Origin: JACRPH01 sp041665465
GTDB taxonomy: Archaea > Nanobdellota > Nanobdellia > Woesearchaeales > GW2011-AR9
NCBI GenBank assembly: GCA_041665465.1
Contig: JBAYIU010000001.1
Coordinates: 930,001 to 994,000 of the forward strand
Direction of reading: 5' to 3'
Length of the DNA stretch: 64,000 bases
The position numbers and the translations under genes were made by a program. A model generated the notes under the pieces. That model was given only the letters and a program-made list of their open reading frames with translations. It was not told the origin of the DNA and made no database searches. Below are positions 8,015-14,984 of the stretch, piece after piece; the first letter of the stretch is position 1, and each line of letters starts with the position of its first letter.

Positions 8015-8563
8015 ATGGGGGATATAAAAGGGTCTGAGATTAAGTATGAAGATGAACGTAAATCACATACAGAGAATTCTCATGTACATGACAATGTGGA
8101 AGTTAGTGGAGTGGGCCATACGGTAAACGTAACAAAGACCCAATCCACAATTCTACCCACCGAAAATTCCCCCTTCGAAGAAATGGTCCGAGCATTTGGC
8201 AGATGGTTGCTTGGTATAAAAAAACCGGTTTCAATACCAATACTTCTGATCCCATCTCTCGCATCCATGTATATCTATGCAGATTGGGCTTGGTGGGATG
8301 TGATTGACAGCATAGGAAATCCAGGCGCGTATTGGATACGAGGAGTTGTGATTGTATGGACACTTGTGATTATCGCCTTATTCATCATGATTAAAAGAGA
8401 TGAATGTCCCAAATGCAAAAAATTACTTGCAACACGGACGATCAAAAGAGAGAAGCTTAAAACCGATAAATACAGAGGAGAAAAAATCCACAACATCCAA
8501 GAGACTTATCAGTGTGATTTCTGTAAGCATAAATTTTCTGATATGATCACTGAGACAGAATAG
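8015..8563 (+). CDS. Two-pass membrane protein with C-terminal zinc ribbon
   Basis: A 182-residue protein. Residues 1-65 are hydrophilic. Membrane segments are likely at about 72-90 and 107-126, followed by a cytoplasmic zinc ribbon with CPKC (131-134) and CDFC (167-170). Such membrane-anchored zinc ribbons are common in small archaeal genomes, with unknown role. A TTTATAAAT box is about 30 nt before ATG 8015. No partner gene is obvious, although the downstream spacer contains the recombinase promoter module. Confidence 0.7.
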   Translation: MGDIKGSEIKYEDERKSHTENSHVHDNVEVSGVGHTVNVTKTQSTILPTENSPFEEMVRAFGRWLLGIKKPVSIPILLIPSLASMYIYADWAWWDVIDSIGNPGAYWIRGVVIVWTLVIIALFIMIKRDECPKCKKLLATRTIKREKLKTDKYRGEKIHNIQETYQCDFCKHKFSDMITETE

Positions 8564-8685
8564 GGCTCGAACTCTATTGAAACTAACTCTTTATATCCCT
8601 AAAACTGTGTTTTATGGGGGTATACGCGCTGTAAGCGCAAAATCTTCAAAGCTATAACTCTAAAATCTGTTACTACTTTACTGAA

Positions 8686-8712
8686 CCACTAGACAACCAC
8701 TCTGTCCAGTGG
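8686..8712 (+). promoter_or_regulatory. Inverted repeat upstream of the recombinase promoter
   Basis: CCACTAGACA (8686-8695) and TGTCCAGTGG (8703-8712) form an inverted repeat with one mismatch and a 7-nt spacer. The half-site ACTGGACA recurs in the 36-bp block just downstream and at 59016-59051, so it is probably a protein-binding site. Confidence 0.55.
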
Positions 8713-8761
8713 CAGGAAGGCTTGATTCCCCAATATTTCTCACTTCTAAGGCTTTTAGGAG

Positions 8762-8797
8762 AGCCACTCCCGCACTGGACAACCCCGGCTAGACTAT
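8762..8797 (+). promoter_or_regulatory. 36-bp promoter-proximal block shared with 58948-58983
   Basis: These 36 bp, including CACTGGACAACCCCGGCTAG, are identical to the reverse complement of 58948-58983. The block runs directly into the TATA-like CTATTTAAATG and ends 28 nt before the recombinase start. Its partner sits in the same position relative to the TATA box of the microprotein operon, which suggests an upstream activator or operator site. Confidence 0.75.
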
Positions 8798-8824
8798 TTA
8801 AATGAAATAATTCTCATTCTCCTA

Positions 8825-9655
8825 ATGGACATCAACGAACTGATTAGAAAAGAAGGATTGCGTCGTGGTTTAAGGCCCAGAACAATTAAAACTTACCAAC
8901 AATGTGTAGAAAGATTCTTTCGTAAATCAGGAAAAGAACCGTTGTCTTTGCACAAACAAGACATTAAAGATTTCTTAGATGTTTTAATCAGTAAAGGTGC
9001 TCCGGGAAACACCATAAATGTATATCTCAATGCTCTCAAATTCTTTTACGAAGAAATCTTGCATCGTAGATTAACTTTGAAGATAAGGTATACCAAAGTT
9101 GCTAAGAAGCTCCCTGACTTTCTCACCAAAGAAGAAACTATAAGATTGATCTCATCTATAGATAATCCTAAACATTCTTTAATGATTCGTTTATTATATT
9201 CCTCTGGATTAAGGATAAGTGAATTGCTCAACTTAAAAATAAGGGATTTGAATATCCAAGAGAGTTATGGTTGGGTTAGAAACGGCAAAGGAGGTAAAGA
9301 TCGTCCCTTTATCATTGCCCATTCTCTTAAAGAAGAATTACAGCAATATATTCAAGATAAGCCTCTTGAAGAATGGCTGTTTATTGGTTGGAACAACTCT
9401 CCTTACGATGATTCTTCCGTTCGTGAAATACTGAAGAAAGCAGTTCAGAAAGCAAAATTAAGCAAAAAAGTTCATCCGCACATGTTGAGACATTCTTTTG
9501 CTACCCATTTGATTCAAAATGGTTATTCTCCTTTAGAAGTACAACCCTTATTAGGCCATAATAATGTTAATACCACTATGATTTACGTTCATCTGGCTGC
9601 AACCAATCTGCTGAATGTGAGAAGCCCCTTGGATAGTTTAGGGGGAAGAAAATGA
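8825..9655 (+). CDS. xerA: Tyrosine recombinase, XerA/XerC-D type
   Basis: A 276-residue tyrosine recombinase of ordinary Xer length. Residues 1-85 form the SAM-like core-binding domain. The catalytic domain carries Arg130 in SSGLRISEL, a lysine in the NGKGGKDR hairpin (154-160), HxxR at 219-222 in HPHMLRHSF, His245 in LLGHNNV and the nucleophile Tyr254 in TTMIYVH. All catalytic residues are present, so it should be active. Archaeal XerA resolves chromosome dimers, but integrases of mobile elements look alike. The unusual promoter module and adjacent broken KilA-N gene leave both options open. Its stop overlaps the next start by 4 nt. Confidence 0.92.
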   Translation: MDINELIRKEGLRRGLRPRTIKTYQQCVERFFRKSGKEPLSLHKQDIKDFLDVLISKGAPGNTINVYLNALKFFYEEILHRRLTLKIRYTKVAKKLPDFLTKEETIRLISSIDNPKHSLMIRLLYSSGLRISELLNLKIRDLNIQESYGWVRNGKGGKDRPFIIAHSLKEELQQYIQDKPLEEWLFIGWNNSPYDDSSVREILKKAVQKAKLSKKVHPHMLRHSFATHLIQNGYSPLEVQPLLGHNNVNTTMIYVHLAATNLLNVRSPLDSLGGRK

Positions 9656-9846
9656 ATAAAATAATTGTATTGAATAAAGAAATCGAAGTGTGTATCGAAA
9701 AAAAGGAAGATTATATCTGTCTTACAGATATAGCCCGATACAAAGATAAAGATAGAAGCGATGATATTATCAAAAATTGGCTTAGGAATCGTAATACTAT
9801 TGAATTTTTAGGAATTTGGGAAAAAATTAACAATCTTGATTTTAAT

Positions 9847-9864
9847 CCCGTCGAATTCGACGGG
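9847..9864. repeat. Perfect 18-bp palindrome
   Basis: CCCGTCGAATTCGACGGG equals its own reverse complement. It lies within the KilA-N reading frame, over the conserved PVEFDG codons. Confidence 0.7.
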
Positions 9865-9879
9865 TTTAGGAAAATAAGT

Positions 9880-9900
9880 GGTGTCACAAAATGTGATACC
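9880..9900. promoter_or_regulatory. Imperfect palindrome, TCACA-N3-TGTGA core
   Basis: A 21-nt element with arms GGTGTCACA and TGTGATACC around AAA; one G/T pair is the only mismatch. It shares the TCACA/TGTGA core with the palindrome at 9911-9937. Confidence 0.55.
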
Positions 9901-9910
9901 TCAAGGATCC

Positions 9911-9937
9911 TTTAAGGTCACAATTTGTGACCTTAAA
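9911..9937. promoter_or_regulatory. Perfect 27-nt palindrome
   Basis: Arms TTTAAGGTCACAA and TTGTGACCTTAAA are perfect reverse complements around a single T. It overlaps the stop codon of the truncated KilA-N gene and lies about 80 nt before hef. It could be an operator, a terminator-like hairpin, or part of a replication/virus control site. Confidence 0.7.
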
Positions 9938-10015
9938 CAAAATACCCTTATATTTAGGGGTGGTTTTGAAAGAATACTCAAAAACCAGAGAAAATAAAAA
10001 CTTAACGCTTAAATT

Positions 10016-12244
10016 ATGCTTAAACCTATGCTAAAAGACTTCACACCAAGATTGTACCAGCAGACTATCCTAAACACTGCTGCTTCACATCATACCTTAG
10101 TAGTTCTACCTACAGGTTTAGGAAAAACCGGGATAGCTCTACTCTTAATGGTACAACGTCTTTCTAATTATCCTAATTCTAAGATCTTAATGTTAGCTCC
10201 GACTAAACCTTTATGCGACCAGCATGCAGAGACTTTTAGAACCCATTTAGAGATTGCAGAAGAAAAAGTGGTAGTATTTACTGGGAGCGTGGCTCCAGAT
10301 AAACGTGAACAGTTATGGAAGGAAGGACAGATATTCATCAGCACTCCTCAAGGTTTAGAGAATGATGTAATCAATCAAAGAATAAATTTACAAGAGGTGT
10401 CTCTGTTAATCTTTGATGAAGCCCACCATGCAACTGGTGAATATTCTTACGTGTGGCTAGCACAACAATATGAAAAGCTGGCAAAATATCCAAGAATTCT
10501 CGCTTTAACTGCTTCTCCCGGAAGTGATATGGAAGCTATTAAGGAAATTTGTCAAAATCTCCATATTGAGAAAGTTGAGGTGCGCACTGAAAATGATTCT
10601 GATGTTAAACCTTATGTTCAAGAAGTAAAGATCAAATGGATTGAGATAGAGTTCCCCGATTCATTTAAAGCAGTACAAAAGTTTTTGCAGAACTGTAGAA
10701 AGACTAAACTGGAAGAAGTTCAAAAGTATGGTTATTGTAACAGCATTAATACTTCTAAAGGAGAGTTGTTAGGAATTCAAGGCGAACTACAGAAAAAGGT
10801 CTCTTCTGGTGAAAGGGACTTTGATGCGATGCGTTCCATGTCTTTAGTGGCAGAAGCACTAAAGGTTGATCATGCCTTAGAATTACTGGAAACTCAAGGT
10901 CCTAACTCGCTTAATTCTTATCTTAAAAAGTTGCAGCAAGAATCACTTACTTCTAAGACTAAAGCGGTTAAAAATTTAGTGATGGATGAGAATTTTAAAT
11001 CGGCAGTCTTCCTAACGGAAGAAATCGCTAAACAGAAGATTGAAAACCCTAAGCAGGTTAAATTGAAAGAGATCATCGCAGAAGAGATAACTACCAATCC
11101 AACTGCTAAAATTATTGTTTTTACTCAGTTTAGAGATTCAGCAGAAGAGATTGTCAAAGCAGTTAATGAGCTGAGCATTAAGAACCATATCTTTGTGGGG
11201 CAAGCTAAGAAAAACGGAGTTGGATTCTCTCAAAAACAGCAGAAAGAAATCCTGGACCAGTTCAGAGAAGGAGAATTTAATATTCTAATCGCTACTTCAG
11301 TAGCAGAAGAAGGGTTAGATATTCCTAAGGTCGATAAAGTTATTTTTTATGAGCCAATCCCCAGCGCTATCCGTTCCATTCAACGTCGAGGAAGAACGGG
11401 AAGATTGGAAAAGGGAGAAGTCACTATCTTGGTAACTAAAGGAACCAGAGATGAAGCGTATCGTTGGAGTTCTCATCATAAAGAGAAAAAGATGTTCCGT
11501 AATTTAGACCAGGTAAAGAAGGAATATTCTCTTACTCCAATGGAAAGTTCCGAACCTAGAAAAGAATCTTCTTTGTTGAATTATGTTAAATCTGAAGAAC
11601 CGGTAACTGCTATACTTGCTGATCATCGAGAGAAGAATAATCGTATCGTTAAGGAACTGATTGATCTGGGAATTTCAGTTAAAACTGCTCAGTTGGAATC
11701 AGCAGATTATTTAGTTTCGGGAAGAGTAGGAGTAGAGTTAAAACAAGTGCCAGATTTTGTGGCTTCGATCATTGATGGGAGATTGTTAGAACAAGTTCGT
11801 GATTTGAAGAAGAACTTTGAAAAAGCAGTGGTTATCATTGAAGGAGAAGAAGATATCTATTCCGTAAGAAAAGTGCATGCTAACGCTATCCGAGGAATGC
11901 TCGCCTCAATTGTATTAGATTTCGGTGTTCCTATATTGTACACCAAGAATCCTCGAGATACAGCTGGAATTTTAGCGGTGATGGCTCAACGCGAACAGAA
12001 CAAGGATCATACTTTTTCATATCATGATCGCAAACCCAGAGATATGAAAGAACAACAAGAGTTTTTTGTCTCTTCTCTGCCCGGAATTGGAGTACAGACG
12101 GCTCGCTTATTATTAGAACATTTTAGTTCTATTAAAGAGTTAGTTAATGCTTCTAAGGAAGAAATTACTTCTATCAAAGGAGTGGGAGAGAAGACGGCGG
12201 AAAGGATTATTAGTTTGATGATGGAAAAGTATCCTAAAAAATAA
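10016..12244 (+). CDS. hef: Hef: XPF/ERCC4-type helicase-nuclease
   Basis: A 742-residue protein with the Hef layout. An SF2 helicase comes first: Walker A PTGLGKT (32-38), DEAH (134-137), the TASPG motif, and motif VI QRRGRTGR (about 455-462). An ERCC4 nuclease domain (about 535-660) and a C-terminal helix-hairpin-helix pair (about 675-740, SLPGIGVQTARLLLEHF and IKGVGEKTAERI) follow. Hef processes stalled forks and flap structures. The nuclease motif normally reads ERKxxxD; here it is VELKQVPDF, so the Arg is replaced by Leu while Glu, Lys and Asp remain. Length is normal. Downstream lies a relic of a second Hef tail. Confidence 0.93.
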   Translation: MLKPMLKDFTPRLYQQTILNTAASHHTLVVLPTGLGKTGIALLLMVQRLSNYPNSKILMLAPTKPLCDQHAETFRTHLEIAEEKVVVFTGSVAPDKREQLWKEGQIFISTPQGLENDVINQRINLQEVSLLIFDEAHHATGEYSYVWLAQQYEKLAKYPRILALTASPGSDMEAIKEICQNLHIEKVEVRTENDSDVKPYVQEVKIKWIEIEFPDSFKAVQKFLQNCRKTKLEEVQKYGYCNSINTSKGELLGIQGELQKKVSSGERDFDAMRSMSLVAEALKVDHALELLETQGPNSLNSYLKKLQQESLTSKTKAVKNLVMDENFKSAVFLTEEIAKQKIENPKQVKLKEIIAEEITTNPTAKIIVFTQFRDSAEEIVKAVNELSIKNHIFVGQAKKNGVGFSQKQQKEILDQFREGEFNILIATSVAEEGLDIPKVDKVIFYEPIPSAIRSIQRRGRTGRLEKGEVTILVTKGTRDEAYRWSSHHKEKKMFRNLDQVKKEYSLTPMESSEPRKESSLLNYVKSEEPVTAILADHREKNNRIVKELIDLGISVKTAQLESADYLVSGRVGVELKQVPDFVASIIDGRLLEQVRDLKKNFEKAVVIIEGEEDIYSVRKVHANAIRGMLASIVLDFGVPILYTKNPRDTAGILAVMAQREQNKDHTFSYHDRKPRDMKEQQEFFVSSLPGIGVQTARLLLEHFSSIKELVNASKEEITSIKGVGEKTAERIISLMMEKYPKK

Positions 12245-12266
12245 TTTTGTTGATTGTGATAAAACT

Positions 12267-12563
12267 TCAACGCTTTTTCTTTGCTAGTTCTAGTTCCTTT
12301 CTAGAAGCGAGTGCAGAAATAAGTAATGCTCTATCAAAAGCATTCTTATCTAATATCTTTTTTTTAGTAAGGTGCATAAATAAGTACTCTACAAGATCAT
12401 AAGCCTTCCTTGCTTCTATGGCTACTCCAACAAACTCTTTCTTAAGAAAATTTAAATCCTTACCCTTAAGATATTCTTCATATTCTACCCTAACTTTATC
12501 ATAATTTTTATGAGCTTCTATACATTCATCAAACTCCTCTTTTTTAATTTTTGTTTTGGCCAT
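12267..12563 (-). CDS. Small helical protein, 98 aa
   Basis: A 98-residue, highly charged, fully helical-looking protein (start MAKTKIKKEEFDECIEAH), convergent with hef. A TATA-like TTTAAATATTG lies about 25 nt before the start. It shows no motif, membrane segment or signal peptide. It sits between hef and a relic resembling the Hef tail, as if inserted there. Function unknown. Confidence 0.6.
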   Translation of the reverse strand: MAKTKIKKEEFDECIEAHKNYDKVRVEYEEYLKGKDLNFLKKEFVGVAIEARKAYDLVEYLFMHLTKKKILDKNAFDRALLISALASRKELELAKKKR

Positions 12564-12651
12564 AAAACTATAGAAAATCTTTCAATATTTAAACCTTTTT
12601 CCTTCTAACTATGCCTATTACCCTTTTTCTTTAAATTAGGGAAATATTCTC

Positions 12652-12711
12652 GGCGATAAAACTGCAGAAAAGTTAGTAGGAATGTTTGAAGAAAAGTATG
12701 AAAAGAAATAA
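12652..12711 (+). pseudogene. Relic of a Hef C-terminal tail
   Basis: Reads GDKTAEKLVGMFEEKYEKK then stop, against GEKTAERIISLMMEKYPKK at the end of the intact Hef gene about 450 nt upstream. The nucleotide sequences differ considerably, so it is an old duplication or the remains of another family member. The upstream frame is soon closed. Confidence 0.5.
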
Positions 12712-12723
12712 TTACTCTTTTAA

Positions 12724-13098
12724 TCAACCTTTAATGGAAAAACCACCCAAATTAGCCAATCTTTGCAAATAATTTTCTTCCAGAGGCTTAAGTTCTAAAG
12801 TTGGAACATATCCTTTCTGTTGCAATCCTTCTCCTAAAGATCTCATTACAACACATAAGGCGTCATATCTGGCATTTTCTTCTCTTGGAAGATCTAATCC
12901 GTCTTCTTCATATTGAACAAAACTTTTTGCCCCTTGTGGATTGATGAAGAATCCAAAATTTCCTCCACGAGGATTGTATTCTTCTGGAGAAGTAAAAATA
13001 AGAGGATCGATTGATGAATCTATGTGGCTTAAGTCTCTCATACAAGCTTCAACAATTCTTTCGATGGCTAAAGGGTTTGGAATATATGTGGTTGTCAT
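12724..13098 (-). CDS. Hypothetical protein, 124 aa
   Basis: A 124-residue protein starting MTTTYIPNPLAIERIVEACM. Composition suggests a mixed alpha/beta cytoplasmic protein, with a helix at 10-22, a GGNFGFFINPQGAKSF strand-turn segment and a helical C-terminal half. AGTATTTAATC-type TATA sequence precedes it. It shares the general style of several 120-270-residue orphans here. No family recognised. Confidence 0.6.
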   Translation of the reverse strand: MTTTYIPNPLAIERIVEACMRDLSHIDSSIDPLIFTSPEEYNPRGGNFGFFINPQGAKSFVQYEEDGLDLPREENARYDALCVVMRSLGEGLQQKGYVPTLELKPLEENYLQRLANLGGFSIKG

Positions 13099-13161
13099 GC
13101 TTTAAAAGAGTAAGATTAAGTATTTAATCTTATCTGTACTGGAGACAACAAAAGAAAGTTA

Positions 13162-13737
13162 TTATTCAATTGCTTCAATGATTTCAGTTACTTCTTGATT
13201 TGTAAATAGAATAGATCTTACTCCCCTGTTCCGGGCAATTTCTATATATCTTGGATTATCATCGATAAACAAAACCTCTTCCGGGTTTAGTTTAGTCTTT
13301 TCCAAGATCAAGTTCCACATCTCTGGGTCATCTTTTCTTCTTCCATATTCATAAGAAAGGAACAGATGGTCAAAATACTCTTGCATATTTATCTTCTTCT
13401 GATAATTCTCAAACACTGGCTTAAAGTTTCCGGTGAATAAAATAGGGGTATATTTTTGCTTTAATTTTTGGATTAATGTCAACACTTCTTGATTCAGTGC
13501 TGGAAGCAGGTTAAAGATCTCGGGACCAATATTAACTCCTAATTGACTAGATAGTTCCGCTAAATATGCTTCTGGTTCAATTTCTCCGGTTACGAATTGA
13601 GGGAATAGATCTTTCAAAACCAACTTAACTCTTTCTTCCAGAAGACCATACTTAAGAGCTATCTCTTTAGCAACATGGTTAGTCCAACCTTCTTTAGTGC
13701 ACACATTGTACCAATCAAACACGATTGCTCTAATCAT
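13162..13737 (-). CDS. HAD-superfamily hydrolase
   Basis: A 191-residue HAD hydrolase. Motif I reads IRAIVFDWYNVC (nucleophile Asp8, with Tyr in place of the second Asp, as in other HAD members with FDxxNV starts). The motif II Thr is in PILFTGNF, the motif III Lys is near YGRRKDDPEMW, and motif IV is VLFIDDNPRYIEIA. ATG 13737 is chosen because family members begin at this strand, and TATTTAAAA lies about 25-30 nt upstream. It is divergent from the TrmB gene at 13793 with only 55 nt between starts, so TrmB control is likely. Substrate unknown. Confidence 0.85.
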   Translation of the reverse strand: MIRAIVFDWYNVCTKEGWTNHVAKEIALKYGLLEERVKLVLKDLFPQFVTGEIEPEAYLAELSSQLGVNIGPEIFNLLPALNQEVLTLIQKLKQKYTPILFTGNFKPVFENYQKKINMQEYFDHLFLSYEYGRRKDDPEMWNLILEKTKLNPEEVLFIDDNPRYIEIARNRGVRSILFTNQEVTEIIEAIE

Positions 13738-13792
13738 ACAACGTAAAAAGCTATAGAGACTTTTAAATAGGTAAAACAACTAAAATAAGTTT

Positions 13793-14554
13793 ATGGAACT
13801 TCCTCAGTACCTAGACCTGCTAGATTTTAACTCTTATGAGAAGAAAGTTATTTTATTTTTGTCTGGAATAGATTCGGCTAGTGCCCGCCAGATCATTAAA
13901 GGAAGCGCTGTTCCTCAAGGAAGGATATATGAAGTGTTAACCACTCTTAATAAAAAAGGGTTGATTCAAATTCATCCTGGGTCTCCTAAATTATTTAGTA
14001 TAAAGGAGGTTAAGGAGAGTCTTTCCAATTATCTGACTACCAAGAAAATTAAAATAGATGAAGAGATATCTGCACTTAAAGAGCTTGATCTAAAACCAAA
14101 AGTTTACTTAAAAGAAAGCACCAACTCAGTAGAGATTATTCAAGGAAGAGAAGAACATCTACGTAAGGTTATAGAGTTTCGTAATTCTGCCCAGAAGGAA
14201 CTTTTGCAGATAGCTCCTTCTTTTGTGGGTACTTTTGCTTCCTCTCTAGCTTTAGAAAAAGCTTTGATGAAAGGAATTAAGGTTAAAGTTATCACTTATG
14301 CGATAACTCCCGAGAATAAGAGAATGGCTAAAACCTTGTTGGAAAATGGGGGAGAGTTAAGGGTGATCCCGGCTAAAGATCGGCTAGTGTTACAGATTAA
14401 AGATCGAGAAGAATTAATCCTGGGCATGCATGGAGAGAAAGAAGAAAGAACCCTGATTTACAGTAGAAATAAGGCTTTACTAGATACATTGACAGAGACG
14501 TTCAATAAGATGTGGGCGTCGGCTAAAACAATAACTATTAAAAATTTAAAATAA
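13793..14554 (+). CDS. TrmB-family regulator
   Basis: A 253-residue TrmB-type regulator: winged helix (FNSYEKKVILFLSGIDSASA, GSAVPQGRIYEVLTTLNKKG, then IHPGSPKLFSIKEVK), a linker, and an effector domain from about residue 95 with VEIIQGREEHLRKVIEFRNS. It is shorter than sugar-binding TrmB of Pyrococcus/Thermococcus and lacks the extended C-terminal sugar site. Divergent from the HAD gene and sharing its intergenic promoter region. Confidence 0.85.
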   Translation: MELPQYLDLLDFNSYEKKVILFLSGIDSASARQIIKGSAVPQGRIYEVLTTLNKKGLIQIHPGSPKLFSIKEVKESLSNYLTTKKIKIDEEISALKELDLKPKVYLKESTNSVEIIQGREEHLRKVIEFRNSAQKELLQIAPSFVGTFASSLALEKALMKGIKVKVITYAITPENKRMAKTLLENGGELRVIPAKDRLVLQIKDREELILGMHGEKEERTLIYSRNKALLDTLTETFNKMWASAKTITIKNLK

Positions 14555-14559
14555 TAACA

Positions 14560-14922
14560 TTAAAAGCTATGAGCAATTTTTCTCAACTCTTCTTCTACTT
14601 TTTTAGCAACTTGTAAAGTAGAATACTCTGCTTCGATGGTTCTGGCAAACTCTTGATATCGATCTAAAGGTAATCTGTCCGTCATAGATCTTTCCAAATC
14701 TTCCCAGTGCAACCCATCATGATGCAAGTTCATACTATCTTTATGCAAACCCCCATAATAAACCGTTAGAACCTTATTTGTTCTTCCTAAATATTCTCTA
14801 ACTTCTCTATCTCTATTTAGTGCCAATAACAAAGCCTGCATATCTGATGGAACTTTTGTTTCATCGACAGTCCATTTGTTTTGTACAATTTCGAATAATC
14901 CCATTTTAATCTTATCCTCCAC
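14560..14922 (-). CDS. Hypothetical protein, 120 aa
   Basis: A 120-residue protein, start MEDKIKMGLFEIVQ, preceded by a GAGGATAAG purine stretch. It contains LTVYYGGLHKDSMNLHHDGL, a His-rich segment that could bind metal, and a helical C-terminus. Convergent with the TrmB gene, separated by only 5 nt. No recognised family. Confidence 0.6.
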   Translation of the reverse strand: MEDKIKMGLFEIVQNKWTVDETKVPSDMQALLLALNRDREVREYLGRTNKVLTVYYGGLHKDSMNLHHDGLHWEDLERSMTDRLPLDRYQEFARTIEAEYSTLQVAKKVEEELRKIAHSF

Positions 14923-14984
14923 TAGGGTTAATAATCATTTAAAATAAAAAACAGTTCTCCTAAAAAAGGAGAATAAAAACAAAC

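Larger units (their letters stand above)
9652..9915 (+). pseudogene. Truncated KilA-N domain protein
   Basis: Reads MNKIIVLNKEIEV, then YICLTDIARYKDKDRSDDII, NWLRNRNTIEFLGIWEKINN and FNPVEFDGF, the first two thirds of a KilA-N DNA-binding domain as found in viruses and Woesearchaeota-type genomes. Intact proteins continue for well over 100 residues; here the frame ends at residue 87 in KCDTSRIL, inside a zone of DNA palindromes. It starts in an ATGA overlap with the recombinase stop, so it is translated in the same operon. Probably a decayed gene, though a short DNA-binding product cannot be excluded. Confidence 0.75.

Noticed and set aside
8762..8797. Reading the 36-bp block as a recombinase att or dif site
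   Set aside because: Its fixed position directly behind TATA in the same transcriptional orientation at two loci fits a promoter element better; recombination remains possible and is noted as a test.
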